Assembly: GCA_019411205.1 (NCBI GenBank)
Contig: DXRF01000018.1
Coordinates: 1-22,157 of the forward strand
DNA length: 22,157 bases
Direction of reading: 5' to 3'
Source: Parabacteroides sp.
Lineage (GTDB): Bacteria; Bacteroidota; Bacteroidia; Bacteroidales; Tannerellaceae
Shown: piece by piece, positions 6,706 to 16,500 of the stretch
Numbering within the stretch: position 1 is the stretch's first letter
How the letters are laid out: each line of letters begins with the position of its first letter
The notes under the pieces: generated by a model
Database searches by the model: none
Told to the model about the DNA's origin: nothing
The model's input: only the letters and a program-made list of their open reading frames with translations
Position numbers and translations under genes: made by a program

Positions 6706-8559
6706 TTATTTTGATTCTGGTGTCTTACTGAAAATGGCGTGGATACGCTTCATGTCGAACTTAGGGGTACGGTCGTAATAATAAATACCGTTTTGCTCCT
6801 GTTCCACATCCGTAAGCTGCGTATAGCAATAGCCCCAAATATCATTTGAGAGAGATAGCACAGCATCCACCTGTCCTTCCAGACGAGCATAGAACTCTTC
6901 CAGAGAGCGGGGCGGTTCGCCATATCCCCAGGATGTATTCTGGGCACTTTCCGTCTGTTGTGCCGGATTCCATTTGATACCGCCAAACTCATCAATCAGG
7001 TAAGGCATATCCTTCTTATATTCAGGAAAAGCATACTGGTCTGTATATTTCAGGCCGTTGTAACCGATATTCATCGGCATCAGATGGATTTCCCATTTCG
7101 GAGCTTCCATCAGTTTGCCACCGTTATACAGCTTTTCCTTCAACTTGGCAGGGTCCTGTTCGTAATTATGAACAGTCCAGATATCGGTTGCGATATGCGT
7201 TCCGCCACTTGCTCCATGGAAAGGACGCGTCGGGTCGATCATTTTCGTCAGGTTGTAGAGGTCGTGCATCAGACGCGGATATTGCACACGGTCGGGCCAG
7301 AACTCCTCGTTGGTCGGCGTCCAGATCAGGAGTGACGGATGGTTACGGTCTCGCTGCACAATCTCACTCCATTCGGTAATGAAATTACGAGCTGTCTCCG
7401 TATCGTTACAATCCATCCCCCAGCTGGAAGCTTCCCCCCAAGTCAGATAACCCATCTTATCCGCCCAATAATAGAAACGTTCTTCGAAAACCTTCTGATG
7501 CAGGCGTGCTCCATTGAAACCTGCCTCCATAGAGAGTTCGATATCCCGTTTCAACGCCTCGTCACTCGGAGCCGTCCAGATGCCGTCGGGATAGAAACCC
7601 TGGTCGAGCACCAGACGCTGGTAGTAAGGCTTATTGTTCAGATAAATCTTATTGCCTTCGATATGCACTTTGCGCATACCGGCATAACCATTAACCTCAT
7701 CAATTATATTTCCATTCTTATCCAATACTTTGTATTCCAGATCGTAGAGGAAAGGACTTTCCGGACTCCAGGTCTTCATCTTCTTGACTGGAAGAACCAC
7801 AGAAGACAGAGAGCTTGCCGAAACCGTCCGGCTGTCAACCACCTTGCCGTTGTCTTTCAATGTCACCTGCAATTTCCCTCCTGCTTCCTTATAGAAACGG
7901 GGACGGACCACCAATTGCTGCTGGTCGATATCCGTCAGAAGCTGAACCGATTGCAATCCTTCCGGATGAACCGCTTCCATCCAGACCGTCTGCCAGATAC
8001 CGGTCGTACGGGTGTAGTTGCAACCATAAGAGGCATATTGCAGATTCTGTTTGCCGGCTGCTTGTTTGGCTCCACGAACGTCGCTCTCCACATAAACAAC
8101 CAAACTATGTGTCTGCCCCGGCTTTACCAGAGAAGTAATATCTACAGCAAACGAAGAAGTCCCACCGAAATGGCGGTTAGCCAAAACACCGTCGATATAG
8201 ACTTCCGATTTATAGTAGACCGCACCGAAATTAAGCAGAATGTTCTTTCCGTTCCATTCCTGCGGGATTGTGATCGGACGCTGATACCAGAAATGATTGA
8301 TAAAGTCCGTATATCCGATACCGGACAATTTACTTTCCGGGCAGAAGGGAACAGTGATCTTCTTGTCAAAACCTTTCGATTTATAGAACTCGCGTTCCAT
8401 TCCTGAACCGCCGAAATCAAACGAGCAGGTCCATTCCCCATTCAGGTTGACCCAACCCGCCCGCTCAAACTGCGGACGGGGATATTCGGGACGCGGCATG
8501 GCCCAGACAGAGGCCACGCACAGAAAAAGAGATAAAAAAGCTATGCTAATCCGTTTCAT
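6706..8559 (-). CDS. Secreted glycoside hydrolase family 2 enzyme (GH2-A)
   Basis: This 617-residue protein has a signal peptide (MKRISIAFLSLFLCVASVWA, cleavage near residue 20). A GH2 sugar-binding jelly-roll domain follows (about 25-195; ERAGWVNLNGEWTCSFD, FGAVYYKSEVYIDG), then an Ig-like domain (about 200-300) and a TIM barrel (about 300-610). The likely acid/base is E418 in WTPTNEEF and the likely nucleophile is E524 in LIDEFGG, both in the standard GH2 positions. The family includes beta-galactosidases, beta-glucuronidases, beta-mannosidases and arabinosidases, and the sequence does not tell which applies here. It is the last gene of the operon, starting 4 nt after the GH2-B stop. Export to the periplasm is expected. 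Confidence 0.93.
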   Translation of the reverse strand: MKRISIAFLSLFLCVASVWAMPRPEYPRPQFERAGWVNLNGEWTCSFDFGGSGMEREFYKSKGFDKKITVPFCPESKLSGIGYTDFINHFWYQRPITIPQEWNGKNILLNFGAVYYKSEVYIDGVLANRHFGGTSSFAVDITSLVKPGQTHSLVVYVESDVRGAKQAAGKQNLQYASYGCNYTRTTGIWQTVWMEAVHPEGLQSVQLLTDIDQQQLVVRPRFYKEAGGKLQVTLKDNGKVVDSRTVSASSLSSVVLPVKKMKTWSPESPFLYDLEYKVLDKNGNIIDEVNGYAGMRKVHIEGNKIYLNNKPYYQRLVLDQGFYPDGIWTAPSDEALKRDIELSMEAGFNGARLHQKVFEERFYYWADKMGYLTWGEASSWGMDCNDTETARNFITEWSEIVQRDRNHPSLLIWTPTNEEFWPDRVQYPRLMHDLYNLTKMIDPTRPFHGASGGTHIATDIWTVHNYEQDPAKLKEKLYNGGKLMEAPKWEIHLMPMNIGYNGLKYTDQYAFPEYKKDMPYLIDEFGGIKWNPAQQTESAQNTSWGYGEPPRSLEEFYARLEGQVDAVLSLSNDIWGYCYTQLTDVEQEQNGIYYYDRTPKFDMKRIHAIFSKTPESK

Positions 8560-8563
8560 GCTT

Positions 8564-10375
8564 TTACTTTAATTCGTTAATAACTGACTGATTGGCTTTC
8601 TTTACAGCAGCTTCGTTGATCTTGATCACTTTGCGGTCGTATGTCATCAAACCGTTCACTTCACCTTCCACATCGGTTGTCTGCGTATAGACAGCGGCAG
8701 AGAAACCACGTTTCACATAATCTTTCAGGATATTGGCGTATTTGACATATTCAGCCGTCACTTCGTCGCTGTTCTTAAACTGCACATATCCCCAGTTGCG
8801 TTTGTTCCACCACAGGTGATTTTCCACCGGAAGGCCGATTCCGCCGTATTCGCCCAACACATTCACACGTTTCGGATCGAACAGGAACATATCGGGAGCC
8901 GGATAGTTATGCAAATCCAGCATATCACCACAAGGACGATGGTTGCCGCCGCTTGCCGGATTCACCAGACGGGAAGGATCGTAAGTTTTTGTCCATTCAG
9001 CTGCTTTTTCCGTTTCAAACTGTCCCCATGCTTCGTTGAAAGGAACCCAAACGACTACGGAAGGATTGGATATGCAAAGATCCATGATCTCTTTCCATTC
9101 ACGGTAATAGTTGGCCTTGGATTCAGGTGTACGTTCATTGTCTTTTCCACCGTTATACACATGGTGATCCCAGATGTAAGAGCCATGATCGCCGCTCGGC
9201 ATATCCTGCCATACCAAGATACCTTCCTTATCGCAATGATAATACCAACGTGCCGGTTCTACTTTCACGTGCTTACGGATCATATTGAAGCCCCAGTCTT
9301 TTGTTTTCTTGATGTCGAACAGCAATGCTTCATCTGTCGGAGCCGTATAAAGCCCATCAGGCCACCATCCCTGGTCCAGCGGGCCGAACTGGAATAAATC
9401 CTGATTATTCAACTGCATGCGCATAATGCCGGCAGCATCGCGTTTTGAAGAAATCTTGCGGAAAGCCGTATATGATTTTACTTCATCCAGCACCTTTCCG
9501 TCTTTCGACAAAGAAACCGTCATATCATACAGATACGGATTAGACGGGCTCCAGAGCGTCGGGTTCTGCACAGACAAACGCAATTCCTTTCCCTGAACGC
9601 CTTTTGCGGAAGCCACAACCTGACCTTTGTCCAACAACTTCACGGTGACGATACCGGAATTGCAGTCGCAGGAAGTTCCAACCGTCACATTCAACGTGTT
9701 ATTATCAATATTGGGAATAGACTTTACAGAAGTCACATGTGCAGCAGCTACCGGTTCCAACCATACTGTCTGCCAGATACCGGTTACAGGCGTGTACCAA
9801 ATACCTTCCGGACGGGAAGTTTGTTTACCGCGCGGTTGATATCCCTTATCACTCGGGTCCCATACACGGACAACCAGCTTCTGGTTGTTCTTTCCTGTCA
9901 GATACGGAGTGATGTTGAAGGAGAACGGAGTGAAACCGCCTTTGTGAGAACCGATCAAGATGTCGTTTACAAACACGTCCGCTTTCCAATCCACCGCACC
10001 GAAGTTCAACATGATGTCTTTATTTTTCCAGGCTGAAGGAACGGAAAAAGTACGTTTATACCATAATTCGTTGTTTTCACCAACTTCTTTCTGTACGCCA
10101 GAAAGAGAGGATTCGACAGCAAAAGGAACCAAAATCTTACCATCGAATGTTGCCGGCTCTACATCGCCAACCGGTTTGATGGCATATTCCCATTCACCGT
10201 TCAGATTTTGCCAATCGCCACGTTCCAATTGAGGACGGGGATATTCGGGAAGGACATTCGCCGGATTCACCTGCTCCGCCCACGGTGTCTTGATCTTATC
10301 TCCTACCGGTTTCCATTGAGCTTGTGCGCCCAAAGTCAGTGCCAATGCACAACATACAAATAAGGTCTTTTTCAT
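8564..10375 (-). CDS. Secreted glycoside hydrolase family 2 enzyme (GH2-B)
   Basis: The 603 residues begin with a signal peptide (MKKTLFVCCALALTLGAQA, cleavage near 19). The layout is a sugar-binding domain (about 45-210; ERGDWQNLNGEWEYAI), an Ig-like domain (about 215-310) and a TIM barrel (about 315-600). The acid/base is E448 in VPFNEAWGQ and the nucleophile is E509 in NVLGEYGG. It shares architecture and the EYPRPQ-ER-W-NLNGEW opening with GH2-A, but the barrels differ clearly, so the two are paralogues of likely different specificity. It lies 36 nt after the GtaA-GH43 gene, with a triple 7-mer at its start, and 4 nt before GH2-A. The substrate is not assignable from sequence alone. Confidence 0.93.
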   Translation of the reverse strand: MKKTLFVCCALALTLGAQAQWKPVGDKIKTPWAEQVNPANVLPEYPRPQLERGDWQNLNGEWEYAIKPVGDVEPATFDGKILVPFAVESSLSGVQKEVGENNELWYKRTFSVPSAWKNKDIMLNFGAVDWKADVFVNDILIGSHKGGFTPFSFNITPYLTGKNNQKLVVRVWDPSDKGYQPRGKQTSRPEGIWYTPVTGIWQTVWLEPVAAAHVTSVKSIPNIDNNTLNVTVGTSCDCNSGIVTVKLLDKGQVVASAKGVQGKELRLSVQNPTLWSPSNPYLYDMTVSLSKDGKVLDEVKSYTAFRKISSKRDAAGIMRMQLNNQDLFQFGPLDQGWWPDGLYTAPTDEALLFDIKKTKDWGFNMIRKHVKVEPARWYYHCDKEGILVWQDMPSGDHGSYIWDHHVYNGGKDNERTPESKANYYREWKEIMDLCISNPSVVVWVPFNEAWGQFETEKAAEWTKTYDPSRLVNPASGGNHRPCGDMLDLHNYPAPDMFLFDPKRVNVLGEYGGIGLPVENHLWWNKRNWGYVQFKNSDEVTAEYVKYANILKDYVKRGFSAAVYTQTTDVEGEVNGLMTYDRKVIKINEAAVKKANQSVINELK

Positions 10376-10394
10376 GATTTATGATTTATGATTT
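10374..10394. repeat. Three tandem 7-mers (ATGATTT) at the GH2-B start codon
   Basis: Three exact, contiguous copies of ATGATTT (read as AAATCAT on the coding strand) occupy 10374-10394. The copy nearest the gene overlaps the GH2-B start codon (10373-10375). A partial fourth copy lies at 10399-10404. The array fills the translation-initiation region of the second operon gene. Confidence 0.85.
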
Positions 10395-10411
10395 GTAAAT
10401 GATTATAATTT

Positions 10412-13366
10412 TCAATTAATAAACTCCGGTGCTTCCGCCTCCAGAGAAGGACTTGCCCCTTCGACTTCCGGCCAGCCATCTTTCCAACGAACCCGGTCCA
10501 ACATCAGGACTCGACCGGTAGGATGCTCACGGCTCACGGCATGATAGAGAAACCAGTCGTTCCCACGGTCGTCCGTAACGATTTCCGAGTTATGCCCCGT
10601 ACCAGCAAAAGCTTCATTTCCATGAATCAGAACTTCGTGATGATTTTCCATCATCGGTCGTCCCTGTTTGTCGGTGTACGGGCCAAACAGGCTGTCAGAA
10701 CGGCCTACAACTGTAGTATAGGTACTTTTCAATCCCTCACAACAACTCCCTATCGAGGCAAACAAATAATAATAATCGCCTCTTTTATGGATGTAAGTAC
10801 CTTCGTAGGCGGTTCCGGCAACCTGTTTCTTTTTGGCTCCGTTCCGAACAGATAGGCCGTCTCCCGACAGCTCTATCCCATAGATACCGCGGAAACTACC
10901 CCAAAACAGGTATTTTTTCCCGTTATCTTCCATGAAAAATTGGTCTATAGAATTTTGAACTTGAATTGTCTTGCTTCGGAACAGCGGTCCACGATCCGTA
11001 AACGGTCCTTCCGGTTTGTCGGATATAGCAGCACCGATCCCGCAGGTCCACTCGCCTCCCCAGACGGACATAGAATAATACAATACATATTGTCCGTCAA
11101 TATAATTGATGTCCGGAGCCCATAGGCCTCCTTTCGGCTCAAAGGCCGGACGGGTTTCTTCCGTGAAAGCCGTCCCGATCTCCTCCCAGTCCACCAAGTT
11201 GCGTGAACGGTGGATCGGTGTGTTGCGGATATCTTCGGTTGCATACAAGTAGAAATAGCCATCATTCGCTTTGATGACGGTCGGATCTGGCAAACTGTAA
11301 TCGATCACCGGATTCCGGTAAGTGCTCTTGGACTCCGTTACCGGTTCTTCCGCCGGTTCAGGGCGGGAAGAGGGTTTATACATCTGCTTTTCCAGCATCT
11401 TCATAAAAAAGCCACCTACCACCGAACGGGCACGCATGTTGATGGATCGACCGTCGGTAGCCTCGTACCAATCGGTCAAAGGCACACGAGGTTCGGTCTC
11501 GTTCACATATTTATAAGCGGGCGATAACAAGCGGGAGAAATCCTCCTGTGTATCAGCCAGACAAGCCGTCCATAAGATCCAATCTATCTTGGTATAAGTC
11601 TTGCGGCTGTCAAGCGGAAGGCCGAACGGCTGTTGCCGGCTCAAATAGAAAGCGACCTCTTTCCGGGCAATCCTGTCTGGAAAGATATGCAATCCCAAAA
11701 CCTTATCCCAAACCAGATTATACTTCTGGCTCCAAGTGTTTTCCCGGTCGAATGTCAACCGGAAATGATCTCCATCGTCGGCCATCCGTTCCCATTTCTC
11801 CGCCATCTTGCGAGCGGCAGAAATGTACCGTACTGCCTGTTCCTTATCTCCTAACATCTCGGCCAACTTTCCGTATCCAGCAATACCCATAATCGCTTTT
11901 ATCGAAAGATTGGCATTATGAGCCAGATGTCCAGCAAAATCATCCGTGCACAACTGATTTTCCGGATCAAGTCCTTCTTTTAACAAATAATTAGCCCAAA
12001 CGCCCAATGTCTTCCAATGTTCACGGGCATAATCCGCATTACCTTCACGCAAAGCGATGGCAGTGGTCAGAATCAACATGTTTCCACATTCTTCGACCGG
12101 CATATCGAACGGATACGTTTGCCCGTTGGCATGAGGATAGGTACCGACATCATGGGCGGCAAAAGGCTTGTTCCATTGTCCGCTTTCACTGTAATGGAAA
12201 ATCGGATTCAACATTCCTTTCAATAATTCCGGGTTATAAAGCAAGAATAAAGGGGCGGACGGATACGTCACATCGACCGTACCAATCGAACCATTGCTAA
12301 AATTCTCCTTGGAAAGAAACAATAGATTACCGTCTTTGTCTTCTATAAGTTTGTGAGCGGCTACCGCCTGTCGGTAAGCGACGGCACAAAGCTCTGCATA
12401 TTCTTTTCCTCCGGCTTTTTCTGCATCTTCCATCAGGCGAGTGTCGAAATGACGGCAACGATCCATAACCGAACGATATTCTTCAGCCGATCCTTCAAAG
12501 GCTTGTCGGATGTTTTTCTTCCCGTTATGCTTCCAATATCCCATACGGTTATCGTTGAAATACTGGATAGAATACAAATCATCATACCCAACCATCAAGA
12601 AACCTGATTGGGGAGAATCAGACACCATCCCTACATCACGGCGGTAAACAAGTTGTTGCCGGTCACCCACTTTCATCTCCGTTTGTTGTTCCGTCTGGGC
12701 AGCCAGATAGAAATAGCCCCAATCGATACGAACATCATCTCCTTTACGTGCCAGCACAGGCTGCTCAACGGTTCCTGCTTTTACATATGAAATGCCATTT
12801 TCTTCTTCAAAAGCCACTGTCACGGCCTGATCGTCCGAATGAACGGCTAAAGAAGGAGAAGCCTCGACCGTCAGACGAGTTTCATGCGCTTTTCCATCCG
12901 TGGCACGAACCTGCCAGGATATATAATTGACAGGTGTGGACATACGATCCAAATCATTCAACAAAAGAGGAGATGTAAAAATAAGATCCAGACAGACCGG
13001 ACCACATCCGAATGTGTAATAGGTTTGTGTCGGAAGGACATTCACAGACTGTTGAACCGCAGTCTTTTCAAAACGCACCGGAGTTCCCTCCTCCGGTGCT
13101 TCTTTTCCCATAAAACGATAAGAAACCCCATCAACTTCGATGACACCTAACAGCCCCTGTTCCTTTCCGGTCCAATGACGGGTTGCATCCTCATTCAGCC
13201 GGTCCGTAAACGACCAAATGCTGGTGTAAGGATCGATTGCTATCAGTGGATAAGAAGGGGCACGCAGGTCATTCTTCTTATCCGGCTGAAACAAATTCCC
13301 TGAACCGCAGGATACGTTCAGTATCCAAAGGCAACAAGCCAATAGTATCAGAGAGGTTCTCTTCAT
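10412..13366 (-). CDS. Lipoprotein fusing a glutaminase-A-like (DUF4964/DUF5127/GtaA) module to a GH43 domain
   Basis: From the ATG at 13366 the protein has 984 residues. An in-frame extension to 13477 would cross the promoter and lacks a signal sequence. The N-terminus is a lipoprotein-like signal (hydrophobic 5-19, Cys20; the -3 residue Asn is atypical). Residues 34-90 resemble DUF4964 and about 95-310 DUF5127. Residues 315-660 match the GtaA six-hairpin domain, with ADDGDHFRLTFDRENTWSQKYN and WDKVLGLHIFP. A Pro/Glu linker (665-680) leads to a five-blade GH43 domain (683-984) with an intact triad: base D694 (SLPDP), D808 (NSIDQF) and acid E855 (YEGTYIHK). GH43 enzymes mostly remove or cut alpha-L-arabinofuranose or beta-xylose units. 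The role of the GtaA-like module is unclear; the 'glutaminase' name comes from a fungal enzyme. It is the first gene of the operon. Confidence 0.9.
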   Translation of the reverse strand: MKRTSLILLACCLWILNVSCGSGNLFQPDKKNDLRAPSYPLIAIDPYTSIWSFTDRLNEDATRHWTGKEQGLLGVIEVDGVSYRFMGKEAPEEGTPVRFEKTAVQQSVNVLPTQTYYTFGCGPVCLDLIFTSPLLLNDLDRMSTPVNYISWQVRATDGKAHETRLTVEASPSLAVHSDDQAVTVAFEEENGISYVKAGTVEQPVLARKGDDVRIDWGYFYLAAQTEQQTEMKVGDRQQLVYRRDVGMVSDSPQSGFLMVGYDDLYSIQYFNDNRMGYWKHNGKKNIRQAFEGSAEEYRSVMDRCRHFDTRLMEDAEKAGGKEYAELCAVAYRQAVAAHKLIEDKDGNLLFLSKENFSNGSIGTVDVTYPSAPLFLLYNPELLKGMLNPIFHYSESGQWNKPFAAHDVGTYPHANGQTYPFDMPVEECGNMLILTTAIALREGNADYAREHWKTLGVWANYLLKEGLDPENQLCTDDFAGHLAHNANLSIKAIMGIAGYGKLAEMLGDKEQAVRYISAARKMAEKWERMADDGDHFRLTFDRENTWSQKYNLVWDKVLGLHIFPDRIARKEVAFYLSRQQPFGLPLDSRKTYTKIDWILWTACLADTQEDFSRLLSPAYKYVNETEPRVPLTDWYEATDGRSINMRARSVVGGFFMKMLEKQMYKPSSRPEPAEEPVTESKSTYRNPVIDYSLPDPTVIKANDGYFYLYATEDIRNTPIHRSRNLVDWEEIGTAFTEETRPAFEPKGGLWAPDINYIDGQYVLYYSMSVWGGEWTCGIGAAISDKPEGPFTDRGPLFRSKTIQVQNSIDQFFMEDNGKKYLFWGSFRGIYGIELSGDGLSVRNGAKKKQVAGTAYEGTYIHKRGDYYYLFASIGSCCEGLKSTYTTVVGRSDSLFGPYTDKQGRPMMENHHEVLIHGNEAFAGTGHNSEIVTDDRGNDWFLYHAVSREHPTGRVLMLDRVRWKDGWPEVEGASPSLEAEAPEFIN

Positions 13367-13435
13367 TCTTTCATATATATAATAAAACACAACATTCATA
13401 AGAACAGAAATTTCCTTTTGTCTGAAATTTTGACG

Positions 13436-13443
13436 CAAAGATA
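13436..13443 (-). promoter_or_regulatory. -7 element of the GH43-GH2-GH2 operon promoter
   Basis: TATCTTTG on the minus strand is an exact TAnnTTTG match, followed by GC. The predicted transcript start is near 13430, about 63 nt before the start codon. No TTTG is seen 19-21 nt upstream, as expected if an activator replaces the -33 contact; the direct repeat at 13464-13501 begins right there. Confidence 0.6.
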
Positions 13444-13463
13444 TTTCCAGGCCTCTAAAACCT

Positions 13464-13501
13464 CTTTCAAGGATCAATCAGAAGCTTTCAAATATCAATC
13501 A
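13464..13501. promoter_or_regulatory. Candidate HTCS operator: two 17-bp direct repeats with 21-bp period
   Basis: CTTTCAAGGATCAATCA (13464-13480) and CTTTCAAATATCAATCA (13485-13501) match at 15 of 17 positions and lie exactly 21 bp apart, two helical turns. They span about -34 to -71 from the predicted GH43-operon start, the usual place for an AraC-type activator. The same DNA is upstream of the divergent HTCS gene. The assignment to this HTCS is inference. Confidence 0.6.
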
Positions 13502-13539
13502 AAATTGCACAAATGCCTCTTAAATAGCGTTTTTTTGCT

Positions 13540-13547
13540 TACTTTTG
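13540..13547 (+). promoter_or_regulatory. -7 element of the HTCS promoter
   Basis: TACTTTTG followed by C is an exact TAnnTTTG match. It sits 30 nt before the chosen HTCS ATG at 13578, giving a leader of about 24 nt. No clear -33 TTTG is visible. It also argues against translation from the in-frame TTG at 13545, which lies inside this element. Confidence 0.5.
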
Positions 13548-13577
13548 CAGCACACAAAAGATGAACGATTACTTTGT

Positions 13578-16500
13578 ATGAGACTTTTCCTGACTGCCAT
13601 AACTGGTTTGCTTTTGCTACTCCTTCCCAACTCCGGCAAGGCACACGATTTGTATTTCCGTCACTATACCAACAAACAAGGATTGTCGCATAACACGGTT
13701 TATTGTGCCCTACAGGATAAAAAAGGATTCATGTGGTTCGGGACGGACGACGGATTGAACCGTTTCGACGGACATCAATTCCGAATCTACCGTTACAACT
13801 CGTACGAGCCGGAAAGTCTGCCGAACGACAGGATCATCAGCCTTTTCGAAGATTCAACCGGTAGGATATGGGTCTGCACCTACTCCCACACCTGTTATTA
13901 CGACTATCAAACAGACGCATTCCATCCCCTGACCTTTTCCGACAGCAACAACACCCCGGAATATTTCCAGCAAATCAGGGAAGATAAAAAAGGGAATTTG
14001 TGGCTGATGAGCTACAATCGGATTGCCCGTTATGCCCTTTCAGGCGAAAGCAGTCCGCATTTCTATCCCGAAGGGGAACAGATAAGTTTGATAGACATCA
14101 CGATGGACGAAGAGAACCAACCGATCCTCGCCGGACGCAGTGACCTGTTTTTCTACAAACCGGAGGCAGACAAATTCGTCCGTATCCCGGTACTGACAGA
14201 AAAGGAAAAAGGAAATCCGATCAGCCTCACCAAGCTTTGCCTCGTGCCGGACTGGGGTATACTGGTCGGGACAGACCGGATGGGACTCAAGTTTTACGAC
14301 CGGCACAACCGGAAAACGGAAACGGTCATCCCGGACATACAGGTTCGGGACATCAAGCAGTGCAGTGAGAATACTTACTGGATCGCATCCGAATCCGGTA
14401 TCTATATCTTGAATATGACAGACCGGAGCATCACACACTTGCAGAAATCATTGACAAACGAATATACGATCTCCGACAATGCGGTCTATTCGATCACAAA
14501 AGATCGTGAAGGAGGAATATGGGTTACCACCTTTTTCGGAGGAATCAACTATCTACCCAAAGAATATGTTCCGTTCAAATATTTTATCGGAGGAAAAACC
14601 CATCCGGGAATGCCGGGGAATGCAGTACGTGAAATCTGTCCGGACCAGTACGGCAACCTTTGGTTAGGAACGGAAGACAACGGGATCAACCGCTACAACC
14701 CAACTACCGGCGAGATCACGAACTTCTCCCGCACCAATCCTGCCCACCCACTCTCAGCAACCAATATCCACGGTCTGCTTGCCGACGGTAACCAGTTATG
14801 GGTAGGAACGTTCAACACCGGAATCGACCTATTGGATATTCCTTCCGGGAAAATCATCAAACGATATACCCGAAACAATACCGAGAACCTGCTACCGGCA
14901 GATTTCATACTCTGCTTTTGCAAACTCTCCGAAGATGAAATCCTAATCGGAACATCCGAAGGACTTGTCCTCTTTCATAAAAAAGAAGAATGTTTCACCC
15001 CTTGGGGAACAGAGATCAAATCGATGGTACGCCAAATCTACAAAGACAGCAAAGGGGATATCTGGGTTGCGACCACCTCCGGCGCTTATCGCTATTCCAA
15101 AACCGAAAAGAAGTTCACGCACTATACTTCTAACCGCGAGCGGTCGCAGACCATCGGCGACAACAACGTGACTTCCATATTCGAAGACTCGAAAAACAGG
15201 ATTTGGGTGGCAACCGTCTATGGCTTCTCCCTCTACAACGAAATATCGGATTCATTCAACCGCATCACGGTCGAAAACGGACTGCCCAGCAATATCGTGC
15301 ACCGTATCCTGGAAGACGACGGACATCTTTTCTGGATTGCAACGGCTAACGGGCTGGTTCGTTTTAATCCCGAAACATACGTAATGAAGACTTTCTCATA
15401 CACGGATGGCCTGCCCGAAGCACAATTCAACTATTGTTCCGCCTACAAGATGCCGGACGGGACCATGTATATGGGAACGATCAACGGAATGATCGCCTTT
15501 AATCCGCGTGATTTCAAAGAGGATGTTTACTCGCCATCGGTATGCATCACCCGCATAGATGTGCAGGACGACCGCATCGGTGCCCCTAAATATAATGTCA
15601 ACCGGATTATGAAAAGCGGAGAATTGAAACTCCCGCATAACCGCTCCACTTTTACCCTTTCGTATGTGGCATTGAGCTACACCTCGCCGGACGCGATCCA
15701 ATATGCCTACCGCTTGGAAGGGAGTGACAAGGACTGGATCTATATGAAGCAGAATAAAGACGTGACCTTTGCCAACCTCTCACCCGGCGATTATGTTTTC
15801 CGAGTCAAATCGACTAACAGCAGCGGGATTTGGCAGAATAACGAGACGACTCTCCGAATCAAGGTGACACCGCCGTTCTGGGCTACCGGATGGGCACTGT
15901 TCATTTATTTTCTGATCTTATGTCTGCTGATCTTACTTTGGTATAACTATAAAAAAGCCAAACTAGAAGAAAAACACCGCATCAACCGCGAAATATTTGA
16001 AAGCAAGAAGGAAAAAGAACTTTATAATGCAAAGATACAATTCTTTACCTTTATCACGCACGAAATACGGACACCGCTCACTTTGATAAAGGCTCCGCTG
16101 GAAAAGATACTTCGTTCAGGGGATGGAACACCCGCTACACAGGAAAACTTGCGGATCATCGAAAAAAACACAGGACGGCTGTTAGACCTCAGTAACCAGC
16201 TATTAGACTTCCGCAAGACGGAAAGCCGCGGGTTCAAACTGAACTATGTCACGACCGATGTTGTCCTTTGGCTGGAAACGATCCTGCATCCATTCCGTCC
16301 GGCTTTCGAACAGGGCAACAAGAATTTCACGGTCAAGCTGCCGGAACTGTCTTTCGAGGCCTGTCTGGACCGGGAGGCTTTCTCCAAGATCGTCAGCAAC
16401 CTGGTCAGCAACGCACTGAAGTACTCAGACAGCCGGATATCACTCGAACTGCTCCCCCCTTCAGGTGAAGAGCGCATGTTTACCCTGCTCGTCACCAATG

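Noticed and set aside
7339..8406. Plus-strand open frame of 355 codons opposite GH2-A
   Set aside because: Antisense to a GH2 gene with intact catalytic residues; no domain is recognisable. A shadow frame in codon-biased DNA.
13367..13477. N-terminal extension of the GtaA-GH43 gene to 13477
   Set aside because: The extension spans the predicted promoter and would bury the lipoprotein signal 37 residues inside the protein.
13545..13577. TTG start for the HTCS at 13545
   Set aside because: It lies inside the predicted -7 element and would add 11 polar residues before the signal peptide; the ATG at 13578 begins a normal signal sequence.
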